Shown here: in pieces, positions 1 to 6,844 of the stretch
How positions within the stretch are numbered: the stretch's first letter is position 1
Layout of the letters: every line of letters starts with the position of its first letter
Origin: an uncultured Arenimonas sp.
Lineage (GTDB): Bacteria; Pseudomonadota; Gammaproteobacteria; Xanthomonadales; Xanthomonadaceae
Assembly: GCA_946885815.1 (NCBI GenBank)
Contig: CAMPHE010000036.1
Coordinates: forward strand, 1-10,339
Reading direction: 5' to 3'
DNA: 10,339 bases
Translations under genes and position numbers: made by a program
The notes under the pieces: model-generated
Told to the model about the DNA's origin: nothing
Seen by the model: only the letters and a program-made list of their open reading frames with translations
The model's database searches: none

Positions 1-1
1 G

Positions 2-490
2 CAGATCGACGGCGCGATGACGCAGCCGATCGAGTTCGACGAAGGCACCGGCGAGGCGACGGTGTTCGCGGCCGGCGACGGCGGTATCGCGTTCGCCGCG
101 CCGATGCCCGGTTACCTGTCGCGCGGCGGCCCGTACGTGCAGCGCTTCCGCCTCGCCCGTGCCGAGGGCGGCGGGCTGCAGCTGGAGTTCGACCACCAGC
201 TGCTGACGCCCGATGGCGCGATCGACCCCGAGCGTGAACCGGAGGTGCTGCTCACCGGCATCGCCGAGGGCGCCTTCGAGATGCGCACCCTCGGCGAGGA
301 CGGCGAGCCGGGCGCGTGGACGGCCGACTGGGACACGCCGGGCCAGCTCCCGCGTCTCGTGCGGCTGCGCCTGCGGCTGCTCGACGCCGCCGCGCCGTGG
401 CCCGAATTCGTCGCCGCGCCGCGGCTCGGGGCTGCGGTCGCGCCGACGCCGCTGGACGCGGATCCCGACCCCGACGGGGCGCAGCAGTGA
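2..490 (+). CDS. gspJ: Type II secretion minor pseudopilin GspJ (5'-truncated)
   Basis: C-terminal part of a T2SS minor pseudopilin. The reading frame is open from the left edge, so the ATG at 17 is an internal methionine, not the start. About 162 residues are visible, while the family is roughly 200-230, so the prepilin leader and the N-terminal hydrophobic helix lie outside the window. What remains is a beta-rich globular domain whose end, W...TPGQLPRLVRLRLRLLD (about residues 107-130 of the fragment), matches the GspJ pattern of a Trp followed by LPR-x-VRLxL. A Pro/Asp-rich tail follows. GspJ, with GspI and GspK, forms the tip complex that caps the periplasmic pseudopilus. The stop overlaps the GTG of gspK by 4 nt (GTGA), and gspK directly downstream strongly supports the call. 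The identification rests on this C-terminal pattern and the gene order, because the diagnostic N-terminus is absent. Confidence 0.86.
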   Translation, partial: QIDGAMTQPIEFDEGTGEATVFAAGDGGIAFAAPMPGYLSRGGPYVQRFRLARAEGGGLQLEFDHQLLTPDGAIDPEREPEVLLTGIAEGAFEMRTLGEDGEPGAWTADWDTPGQLPRLVRLRLRLLDAAAPWPEFVAAPRLGAAVAPTPLDADPDPDGAQQ

Positions 491-1371
491 ACGCGTCCGC
501 CGCCCGCGGTGCCGCGCTGCTGCTCGTGCTGTGGCTGCTCGTGCTGTTGTCCGGCCTGATCGCGGTGTTCGCGCTCACCGCCCGCACCGAGGCGCTGCAG
601 GGCAGTGCGCTGCGGACGCAGGTAGCCGGGCGGCACGCCGCCGAGGCCGGCATCGAGCTGGCGGCGTTCCGGATGGCGGCCGCCGATCCGGCCGCGCGCT
701 GGGTGCCCGACGGCCGCGCCAACGAGATGGCGTTCGAAGGCTGGGCGTTGCGGATCGCGGTACTCGACGAGGCCGGCAAGTTCGACCTGAACGCGGCCGA
801 GCCGGTGCAGCTGGCCCGGCTGATGGTGGTGCTCGGGGTCGAGCCCGCGCGCGCCGACCAGCTCGCCGGCGCCATCCAGGACTGGCGCGACGCCGATGTG
901 CTCGTCGCGATGCCGGCCGGCGCCGAGGACCGCGACTACGAGGCCGCGGGCCTGCCGTACGGCGCGAAGGACCAGCCGTTCACGACGCTGTCGGAACTGC
1001 AGCAGCTGCTCGGCATGGATCTGGCGACCTACCGCCTGCTGGTGCCGCATGTGACGGTGTTCACCGCCGCGCCGGCGCCGGAGCCGGCGTATGCGTCGCG
1101 CGTGGTGCTCGCGGCGATGGGCCTGGCGCCGGAGCAGGTCGAGGCGATCATCGTCGCCCGCGAAGCCTGGGCACCGGGCCTGCCGGTGCCGGTCGGACCG
1201 GACGGCAGCGCCCTCGCCGCTGCCGGGTCCGGCACGTATAGTGTCGCCAGCCGCGCCACCCGCCCGGATGGCCTGCAGGTCGACATCACCGCCACCGTGC
1301 GCATCGGCGCCGGTTCCGGGTTCGGCCAGCTCTATGCACCGCTGGCCTGGCGGGTGGGAGAACCCGACTGA
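487..1371 (+). CDS. gspK: Type II secretion minor pseudopilin GspK
   Basis: A 294-residue tip pseudopilin. The chosen start is the GTG that overlaps the gspJ stop by 4 nt. It places a short basic leader (MNASAARG) directly before the hydrophobic helix ALLLVLWLLVLLSGLIAVF (residues 10-28), as prepilin peptidase requires. Cleavage is expected after Gly8. Position +5 of the mature protein is Leu rather than Glu, the usual GspK exception among pseudopilins. The in-frame ATG at 316 would overlap gspJ by 175 nt and is rejected. Further family marks are AGRHAAEAGIELA after the helix, FDLNAAEP, and the segment QDWRDADVL...GAEDRDYE...YGAKDQPFTTLSELQQLLGM, which covers the helical insert and the acidic residues that bind calcium in characterised GspK. 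It would sit with GspI and GspJ at the pseudopilus tip. Its stop overlaps the gspL start by 1 nt (TGATG). Confidence 0.95.
   Translation: MNASAARGAALLLVLWLLVLLSGLIAVFALTARTEALQGSALRTQVAGRHAAEAGIELAAFRMAAADPAARWVPDGRANEMAFEGWALRIAVLDEAGKFDLNAAEPVQLARLMVVLGVEPARADQLAGAIQDWRDADVLVAMPAGAEDRDYEAAGLPYGAKDQPFTTLSELQQLLGMDLATYRLLVPHVTVFTAAPAPEPAYASRVVLAAMGLAPEQVEAIIVAREAWAPGLPVPVGPDGSALAAAGSGTYSVASRATRPDGLQVDITATVRIGAGSGFGQLYAPLAWRVGEPD
1356..1360 (+). promoter_or_regulatory. Ribosome binding site of gspL
   Basis: GGGAG lies 10 nt before the ATG at 1371, inside the end of gspK. Together with the TGATG stop/start overlap it supports this start and suggests coupled translation. Confidence 0.5.
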
Positions 1372-2528
1372 TGCCTGCTGCCGATCGCTTCGCCACCCTG
1401 ATCGATCCCTTGACGCTGCGCCTCGCGCGCAGCCCGCTGCCGGCGTGGCTGGCGGAAGCGGGGCGGGCGCTGCGTTCGCTGCTGCCGGCGCGCTGGCGCG
1501 CGCTGCTCGACGGCGACGCGCAGCGGCTGTACCTGCTGCGCCACGGCGACGAGGTGGAACTGATCGCCGGCCGTCCGCGCGCCGACCTGGTGCTCGGTCA
1601 TCTGCCGCTGGGCGACGCCGAACTGCTGGCCGCGGCCGCCGCGCGCGCGGCGCAGAGCGGCGCCGCACGCTGGCTGCTGCTGCCATCGTCGCAGGTGCTG
1701 CGGCGGGTATTGCCGCTGCCCATCGCCGCCGAGCCGCGCCTGCGCGAGGTGCTCGCGTTCGAGCTCGACCGGCAGACGCCGTTCACTGTGGACCAGGTGA
1801 GCTACCAGGGGCGCGTGCTGTCGCGCGATCCGGCTTCGCAGCAGATGCAGGTGGAACTGTGGGTGCTGCCGCGCACGCGCCTGGAGGCGGAACTGCAGAC
1901 GCTGGGCGCGCTGGGCGAGGGGCTGGCCGGCATCGACGTGGTCGAGCCCGACGGCACCCGGCACGGCCTCGACCTGCTGTCGGCGAGCGGCCACGCGCGG
2001 CGTCGCGATCCGGCCGCGCGGCTGAACGCGGCGCTCGCGGCGGTCGCCGTCGTCTGCCTGTTCGGCGCGCTGGCGATGGCGCTGCACAACCGCGCGCAGC
2101 GGCTGGAGGCATTCAAGCGCGACGTCGCCGCCGCCAACGACGCGGCGCGCCAGGCGCGCATCGTCCGCAACCAGCTCGAGACGTCGGCCGCCGCCGCGAA
2201 TTTCCTCGCGACGCGCCGCGCCGAGCGCCCGACGATGCTCGAGGTGCTCGCCGACATGACACGGCGGATCCCCGACGACACCTCGCTCGACAAGCTCGCG
2301 ATCAACGAGGGCAAGCTCGTCGTCGTCGGCCAGAGCCGCGCTGCGCCGGCGCTGGTCGGCCTGCTGCAGGAATCGCCGGTGCTGCGCGGGCCGGCGCTGT
2401 CGGGCGCGGTGCAGGCGGATCCGCGCACGGGCCGCGACCGCTTCACGCTGACGGCCGAGGTGGGTCCCGCGCCGCCGCCGCCGGCGGCCTCGTCGGTGCC
2501 GCTGGCCGCACCGGAGCTGCGCCGATGA
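1371..2528 (+). CDS. gspL: Type II secretion assembly-platform protein GspL
   Basis: A 385-residue bitopic inner-membrane protein that links the cytoplasmic ATPase GspE to the periplasmic platform. Residues about 50-205 form the cytoplasmic actin-like (PilM-like) part, with the marker ELDRQTPF at 131-138 followed by the V-x-Y strand. One membrane helix lies at about 218-238 (LNAALAAVAVVCLFGALAMAL). It is followed by a charged helix (about 240-275) and a PilN-like ferredoxin-fold domain (about 275-355, containing RRIPDDTSLDKLAI and KLVVVGQSRAAPALVGLLQ). The end is a Pro/Ala-rich stretch. The architecture is the fused PilM-PilN type typical of Xanthomonas XpsL. Known biology: XpsL forms a complex with XpsM and XpsN and recruits XpsE. 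It lies between gspK (1 nt overlap) and gspM (4 nt overlap), which agrees fully with the assignment. Confidence 0.93.
   Translation: MPAADRFATLIDPLTLRLARSPLPAWLAEAGRALRSLLPARWRALLDGDAQRLYLLRHGDEVELIAGRPRADLVLGHLPLGDAELLAAAAARAAQSGAARWLLLPSSQVLRRVLPLPIAAEPRLREVLAFELDRQTPFTVDQVSYQGRVLSRDPASQQMQVELWVLPRTRLEAELQTLGALGEGLAGIDVVEPDGTRHGLDLLSASGHARRRDPAARLNAALAAVAVVCLFGALAMALHNRAQRLEAFKRDVAAANDAARQARIVRNQLETSAAAANFLATRRAERPTMLEVLADMTRRIPDDTSLDKLAINEGKLVVVGQSRAAPALVGLLQESPVLRGPALSGAVQADPRTGRDRFTLTAEVGPAPPPPAASSVPLAAPELRR
2513..2516 (+). promoter_or_regulatory. Ribosome binding site of gspM
   Basis: GGAG lies 8 nt before the ATG at 2525, within the last codons of gspL. The ATGA overlap with the gspL stop indicates coupling. 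Confidence 0.5.
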
Positions 2529-3121
2529 AGTCGTCGCCGTCCCCCGTCGCCGTGTTCGCAGGCCTCGCGATCGCCGCCGGACTGGTCTATCTGGTGGCCG
2601 TGCACTGGTGGTTCACCGCGCCGATGCTGCGCATGGGCGACGAGATCACCGCGCTGCGGATGGAGGAGCTGACGCTGCGGATGGAGATCGCGCAGAAGCC
2701 GCAGCTGGAAGCCGAACTGGCGCGCGTGCGCGCGTTCGAGGCGGGCAACCCCGGGTTCCTGCAGGAGACCAATCGCCAGCTCGCGACCGCGGCGCTGGTG
2801 CAGCGGCTGGAGGCCGTCGTGCAGGGCGCCAGCCCGAATCCGGCGGCGTGCCAGATCACGGCACGCACGCCCAGCGAAGCGACGACCGACGAACCGTTCG
2901 TGCGCGCCACGGTGCGCGTCGGCATGCGCTGCGCGATGCCCGAACTGGGCGCGGTGCTGCATGCGCTGGAGAACGGCAGCCCGCAGCTGTTCGTCGACAA
3001 CCTCGACATCCTGTCGCGGCGCACGTACCTGGGCACCGGCCAGGAAGGCGGCCTGCTCGACGTCGGCTTCGACCTGTACGGCTATCTCAAGACGGCCGCG
3101 GAGGTTCCCGCGGGTGGCTGA
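2525..3121 (+). CDS. gspM: Type II secretion assembly-platform protein GspM (Xanthomonas-type, GspMb)
   Basis: A 198-residue inner-membrane protein. A short cytoplasmic N-terminus is followed by one membrane helix (about 8-30, VAVFAGLAIAAGLVYLVAVHW). Then comes a heptad-like charged helix (about 36-72) containing a duplicated 7-residue unit, ALRMEEL/TLRMEIA, encoded by a 13-nt direct repeat at 21-nt spacing (2653 and 2674). A periplasmic alpha/beta domain follows (about 78-190), with ATAALVQRLEAVVQGA, the strand pair around Cys109 and Cys136, and LHALENGSPQLFVDNLDI. This matches the T2SSM_b family rather than the classical GspM, which fits the Xanthomonas XpsM lineage. GspM binds GspL through the ferredoxin-like domains. 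Known biology for the Xanthomonas system: L, M and N form a membrane subcomplex. The start is fixed by the ATGA overlap with gspL and a GGAG site. The protein ends 8 nt inside gspN. Confidence 0.92.
   Translation: MKSSPSPVAVFAGLAIAAGLVYLVAVHWWFTAPMLRMGDEITALRMEELTLRMEIAQKPQLEAELARVRAFEAGNPGFLQETNRQLATAALVQRLEAVVQGASPNPAACQITARTPSEATTDEPFVRATVRVGMRCAMPELGAVLHALENGSPQLFVDNLDILSRRTYLGTGQEGGLLDVGFDLYGYLKTAAEVPAGG
3100..3104 (+). promoter_or_regulatory. Ribosome binding site deciding the GTG start of gspN
   Basis: A perfect GGAGG lies 9 nt upstream of the GTG at 3114. No ATG lies nearby in frame, so this site is the main argument for the GTG start. Confidence 0.7.
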
Positions 3122-3884
3122 CTTCCTGCGACCGTCCGGCGCGCTGCTCGCGGCGCTCGCGCTGTGGGCCCTCGGCCTGCTCGTGCTCGGTTTCGCCGGG
3201 CTCGGCGGGCGCGTCGGGCCGCATCCGCCCAATGCCGCGCTCGCGCCCCCGATCCCGCAGGTGACCCTGGTCGAACTGGCGCCGCGGCTCGGGCCGCTCG
3301 GCGACTACGCCGAGGTCGGGCAGCGGCCGCTGCTGAGCCCCGACCGCCGGCCGTCCGTCATCGCGGCCGCGGCCGAGGGCCCGGCCGAAGCCCCGCTGGA
3401 AGCGACGCTCACCAGCGTGCTGATCGCCGGCGACACGCGCCTGGCGATCGTGCAGAACAAGGACGATCCGGTGCCGCGCCGCGTGCGCGTCGGCGAGGTC
3501 ATCGAAGGCACGAGCTGGCGGCTGGTCGACCTGCAGCCGCGCCGCGCGCTGTTCGAAGGCCCGATGGGCCAGCGCACGCTGGACCTGCGCGTGTTCGACG
3601 GTACCGGCGCGCCGATGCCGGCGGAGCCGGCCGTTCCGGCGCCGGTCGCCGCCGCCCCGGGGAACGCGACGGCGCCCCCGGCCGTGACGACGGACCCGGC
3701 CGCGACGCCCGCGCCGGCGCTGCCGGCCCTGCCGGCGACGTTCGAAGACGAACCCCGCGCGGAACTCACCCCGGAACAGCAGGTCGAAGCGATCCGTCGC
3801 CGGATCGAAGCGCGTCGCGCGATGCGGGCGCAGGAAGGCGCCGAGGAACGCGCGGCGTTGGAAAGGAACAAACAGGTACAGTGA
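3114..3884 (+). CDS. gspN: Type II secretion protein GspN (XpsN-type, GspC-like connector)
   Basis: A 256-residue protein starting at GTG, set by a perfect GGAGG 9 nt upstream and overlapping gspM by 8 nt. One membrane helix (about 9-30, GALLAALALWALGLLVLGFAGL) is followed by a short Pro-rich spacer. A GspC-type homology region (about 62-162) begins with YAEVGQRPLLSPDRRP and continues LTSVLIAGDTRLAIV...VRVGEVIEG..WRLVDLQPRRALFE. Next is a Pro/Ala-rich linker (about 164-207) and a strongly charged, probably helical tail (about 208-256, LTPEQQVEAIRRRIEARRAM). There is no PDZ domain. In Xanthomonas the equivalent XpsN occupies the GspC role, bridging the L/M platform to the secretin. The neighbouring gspM and gspD fit that role exactly. 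Annotation pipelines may call it either GspN or GspC; it is not the classical GspN of Klebsiella. Confidence 0.9.
   Translation: MADFLRPSGALLAALALWALGLLVLGFAGLGGRVGPHPPNAALAPPIPQVTLVELAPRLGPLGDYAEVGQRPLLSPDRRPSVIAAAAEGPAEAPLEATLTSVLIAGDTRLAIVQNKDDPVPRRVRVGEVIEGTSWRLVDLQPRRALFEGPMGQRTLDLRVFDGTGAPMPAEPAVPAPVAAAPGNATAPPAVTTDPAATPAPALPALPATFEDEPRAELTPEQQVEAIRRRIEARRAMRAQEGAEERAALERNKQVQ
3877..3882 (+). promoter_or_regulatory. Possible -10 element, leaderless start of gspD
   Basis: TACAGT (4 of 6 to TATAAT) sits exactly 6 nt before the ATG of gspD, in a locally A-rich stretch (3859-3882) that stands out from the GC-rich surroundings. There is no good Shine-Dalgarno sequence near the ATG. The nearest -35-like hexamer, TTGGAA at 3858, is only 13 nt upstream of the -10, shorter than usual. 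If real, transcription would start at or next to the A of the ATG. Inference only. Confidence 0.3.
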
Positions 3885-3888
3885 CCCG

Positions 3889-6063
3889 ATGAAGAATTTC
3901 CGCAATCCGGCGCCGGTTTTCGGCGCGATGCTCGCGGTGCTGCTGGCCGGCTGCGCCACCGTGCCGGGGCCGGTGGTGAAGCGCGGTGCCGATCCGCTCG
4001 CGGCCGACCGCGCGGCCGTGGTCGGCATGTCGCCCGACACCGGCACCGATGCCGAAGGCATCGCCACCGCGCCCGTCGACCTGCCGCGGCCGGTGATCAC
4101 GCCCGGCACCGGCGTGGTGATCGACCGGGGCGCCGCCGCCGCGCCCGCGCCCGCCGCCGACGCGCCCGGCGAGGCGACGTTCAACTTCGACGGCGAATCG
4201 CTTCACGCGGTGGTGAAGGCCATCCTCGGCGACCTGCTGCAGCAGAACTACGTGATCGCGCCCGGCGTGCAGGGCCAGGTGACGCTGGCGACGCCGCGGC
4301 CGGTGAACGCCGCGCAGGCGCTGAGCCTGCTGGAGATGGTGCTGGGCTGGAACAACGCGCGGCTGGTCTGGGCCGACGGCCGCTACAACGTACTGCCGTC
4401 CGAACAGGCGATCCCGGGCAACCTGTCACCGCGCACCGGCGGGGTCGCCGGCGCGCGCGGCTACGAGGTGCGTGCGGTGCCGCTGCGCTACGTCTCGGCG
4501 ACGGAGATGAAGAAGATCCTGGAGCCGTACGCGCGACCGAACGCGGTCGTCAGCGTCGACAACGCGCGCAACATCATCACGCTCGCCGGCACCAGCGCCG
4601 AACTGGGCAACTACCTGCGCACCGTCGAGATCTTCGACGTCGACTGGCTGTCCGGCATGTCGGTCGGCGTGTTTCCGCTGCTGTCGGCGGAAGCCGAGGC
4701 CGTCGTCGGCGAACTGGAGAACGTGTTCGGCGAGAGCGGCGAGACGCCGCTCGCCGGGATGTTCCGGTTCATGCCGCTGCAGGGCCAGAACGCGGTGATG
4801 GTGATCACGCCGCAGCCGGCGTACCTGCGCAAGGTCGGCGAATGGATCGAGCGGCTCGACGCCGGTGGCGGCGAGGCGCCGCGGCTGTACACGTACGAAG
4901 TGCTGTACATGAAGGCGCCCGACCTCGCCGAGCAGCTGAGCCAGGTGTTCGGCGGCGGTTCGTCGTCGTCCTACGACGAAGGCTACGACGCGGGCCCGTC
5001 GCTGATGCCGGGGCTGGAACCGGTGCAGATGCGTTCGACCGACACGCCGGCACCGGACGCCGCCGAGCCGAAGGCGCGCGCCCAGGACGCGATGAACCGG
5101 GCGTCCGCGGCCAGCGGCGGCGGGATCGCGATCGGCGACAGCGACGACGTGTCGATCAGCGCGGTCGAGGAATCCAATGCCCTGCTGGTGCGCGCGACGC
5201 CGATGCAGTGGGAATCGATCCGCCGCACGATCGAGCGGCTCGACACGATGCCGCTGCAGGTGCACATCGAGGCGCAGGTGGTGGAGGTCGATCTCGACGG
5301 CAAGCTCAAGTACGGCGTCAGCTGGTTCTTCGAGAACGCGGTCCAGGAGGTCGCCGACCTGCCCAATGCCGCCGGCCGCAGCATCTGGGGCGACATCGCC
5401 GGCAGCATCACCGGCGACGGCATCGGCTGGACGTTCCTCGGCCGCAACGGTGCCGCGGTGGTGAGCGCGCTCGACACCGTCACCAACGTGCGCATCCTCT
5501 CGACGCCGTCGGTGGTCGTGCGCAACAACGCCGAAGCGACGCTGGACGTCGGCACCAAGATCCCGGTGCGCAGCACGAGCTTCAATCCGATCAGCGGCGG
5601 CAACACGCCCGACGGCACCTACACCAACGTGCAGTACCTCGACACCGGCGTCATCATGACGGTGAAGCCGCGGATCAGCCGCGACGGCACGGTGTTCATG
5701 GAGATCGAGCAGGAAGTCAGCTCCGCCGGCGCGCCGCTGCCGAACGATCCCGACGGCAATCTGCCGATCAATTCGCGGAATCTCTCCACCGAAGCGGCGG
5801 TGAAGAGCGGCGAGACGGTGCTGCTCGCCGGCCGGATCATCGACAGCACGACCGAGGGCAGCGCCGGCGTGCCGGGACTGAGCCGGATTCCGGTGCTCGG
5901 CGCGCTGTTCGGCACGAAGCGCGACGAGTCGAAGCGCTCGGAAGTGATCATCCTGGTCACGCCCACCGTGATCCGCGACCCCAACGAAGCCCGCCGTCTG
6001 ACCGACGAATACGGCGAGCGCTTCCGCGCGCTGGATCCGCTGCGCGCGCCGCCGCGGGACTGA
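3889..6063 (+). CDS. gspD: Type II secretion outer-membrane secretin GspD (predicted lipoprotein)
   Basis: A 724-residue secretin that forms the multimeric outer-membrane channel. The signal peptide ends in a lipobox (LAGC, Cys22) with Ala at +2, so it should be lipidated and sorted to the outer membrane. A Pro/Ala-rich spacer (about 23-94) precedes N0 (about 95-173), N1 (about 192-258), N2 (about 259-326) and N3 (about 331-452). N3 carries a long Ser/Gly/Asp-rich insertion (about 354-412). The secretin barrel spans about 455-697, with LSTPSVVVRNNAEATLDVG, VQYLDTGVIMTVKPRIS and the C-terminal signature VPGLSRIPVLGALFG...SEVIILVTPTVI. Only about 27 residues follow the barrel, so there is no long pilotin-binding S-domain. 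It starts 4 nt after gspN, closing the J-K-L-M-N-D set in Xanthomonas xps order. GspN is its expected periplasmic partner. Confidence 0.97.
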   Translation: MKNFRNPAPVFGAMLAVLLAGCATVPGPVVKRGADPLAADRAAVVGMSPDTGTDAEGIATAPVDLPRPVITPGTGVVIDRGAAAAPAPAADAPGEATFNFDGESLHAVVKAILGDLLQQNYVIAPGVQGQVTLATPRPVNAAQALSLLEMVLGWNNARLVWADGRYNVLPSEQAIPGNLSPRTGGVAGARGYEVRAVPLRYVSATEMKKILEPYARPNAVVSVDNARNIITLAGTSAELGNYLRTVEIFDVDWLSGMSVGVFPLLSAEAEAVVGELENVFGESGETPLAGMFRFMPLQGQNAVMVITPQPAYLRKVGEWIERLDAGGGEAPRLYTYEVLYMKAPDLAEQLSQVFGGGSSSSYDEGYDAGPSLMPGLEPVQMRSTDTPAPDAAEPKARAQDAMNRASAASGGGIAIGDSDDVSISAVEESNALLVRATPMQWESIRRTIERLDTMPLQVHIEAQVVEVDLDGKLKYGVSWFFENAVQEVADLPNAAGRSIWGDIAGSITGDGIGWTFLGRNGAAVVSALDTVTNVRILSTPSVVVRNNAEATLDVGTKIPVRSTSFNPISGGNTPDGTYTNVQYLDTGVIMTVKPRISRDGTVFMEIEQEVSSAGAPLPNDPDGNLPINSRNLSTEAAVKSGETVLLAGRIIDSTTEGSAGVPGLSRIPVLGALFGTKRDESKRSEVIILVTPTVIRDPNEARRLTDEYGERFRALDPLRAPPRD

Positions 6064-6073
6064 CCGGGCCGAC

Positions 6074-6844
6074 ATGCTGCCGGCGACGCGCGCCGTCTTC
6101 CGCGAACTGCTGCGGCGCGAACTCGAGGAACGCTGGCGCGGCAGCCTGCTCGGCGCCGCGTGGCTGCTGCTGCTGCCGGTGCTGCAGCTGCTGGTGCTGG
6201 CGTGGGTGTTCGGGCAGATCCTGCCGGCCCGCGCCGGCGACGGGCAGTGGCCGTATGCCGCCTTCCTCGCGCTCGGGCTGTGGCCGTGGAACCTGTTCGC
6301 GACCGCGACCAGCCGCGGCGTCACCGCGCTCACCGACAACGCCGCGCTGATCGGCAAGGTGGCGGTGCCGCACGGCCTGTACATCGACACGCGCGTCGCC
6401 GGCGCGGTGGTGGTGGAAGCGGCCGGCTTCGCCGCGGTGCTGTTCGTGCTGTGGGTGTCGGGCGTGGCGCTGTCGCCGCGCGGCCTGCCGGTGGTCGCGC
6501 TCGCGCTCGGCGTGGTCGCGCTGTACGGGCTCGCGTGCGCGCGGCTGCTGGCGGTGCTGCAGGTGTTCCTGCGCGACATCGCCGCGGTGATCGGCCACCT
6601 GCTGATGCTCGGTTTCTTCCTCACGCCGGTCCTTTACGCGCGCGACGCGCTGCCGCCGGCCGCGGCGCGCTGGCTCGCGTACAACCCGCTGGCGCCGCCG
6701 ATCGAAGCGCTGCGCGCAGCACTCGCCGACGCCCCGGTGGCCTGGCCCGCGCTCGCGGCGAGCGCGATGGGCGGCATCGCGCTGTTGACGCTGGCGACGT
6801 GGCTGCTGCGCCGCGGCCGCAGCCATCTGGAGGATTTTCTGTGA
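6074..6844 (+). CDS. wzm: Polysaccharide ABC exporter permease (Wzm-like)
   Basis: A 256-residue ABC-2 type permease that would export an undecaprenyl-linked glycan across the inner membrane together with the ATPase encoded next. The N-terminal amphipathic segment FRELLRRELEERWRGSLLG leads into W...LLPVLQLLVLAWVFGQIL (first membrane helix, about 28-50), the classic opening of the family. Further helices are at about 61-80, 108-130, 138-162 and 168-188, and the last at about 226-245. The stretch RDIAAVIGHLLMLGFFLTPVLY with the following YNPLAPPIEALRAAL is the conserved cytoplasmic loop/helix region of Wzm/TagG/KpsM-type permeases. The ATG lies 10 nt after gspD with no obvious Shine-Dalgarno sequence. 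Its stop overlaps wzt by 4 nt, as expected for two subunits of one transporter. Which glycan it exports cannot be read from the permease. Confidence 0.93.
   Translation: MLPATRAVFRELLRRELEERWRGSLLGAAWLLLLPVLQLLVLAWVFGQILPARAGDGQWPYAAFLALGLWPWNLFATATSRGVTALTDNAALIGKVAVPHGLYIDTRVAGAVVVEAAGFAAVLFVLWVSGVALSPRGLPVVALALGVVALYGLACARLLAVLQVFLRDIAAVIGHLLMLGFFLTPVLYARDALPPAAARWLAYNPLAPPIEALRAALADAPVAWPALAASAMGGIALLTLATWLLRRGRSHLEDFL
6829..6834 (+). promoter_or_regulatory. Ribosome binding site deciding the GTG start of wzt
   Basis: GGAGGA lies 6-7 nt before the GTG at 6841, inside the last codons of wzm. It supports the GTG start that overlaps the wzm stop (GTGA). Confidence 0.7.

Noticed and set aside
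17..19. ATG at 17 as the start of the first gene
   Set aside because: The frame is open back to position 2 and the resulting protein would lack the prepilin leader and hydrophobic helix every GspJ needs, so the true start is left of the window.
1237..1242. TATAGT, a -10-like hexamer inside gspK
   Set aside because: About 130 nt before gspL, with no near start codon and no -35; it is explained by coding for the Tyr-Ser stretch in gspK.
112..1686. Minus-strand open frame of 524 codons opposite gspJ, gspK and gspL
   Set aside because: A shadow of three overlapping real genes with low-complexity Arg/Ala/Ser sequence; typical artefact of high GC.
4842..6350. Plus-strand open frame of 502 codons in a second frame within gspD
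   Set aside because: Arg-rich and domain-free; the gspD frame carries all secretin motifs without interruption.
4426..6624. Long open frame of 732 codons on the minus strand, antisense to gspD and wzm
   Set aside because: It mirrors the codon structure of gspD in GC-rich DNA, is low-complexity and Arg/His-rich, shows no recognisable domain, and crosses the junction of two real genes.
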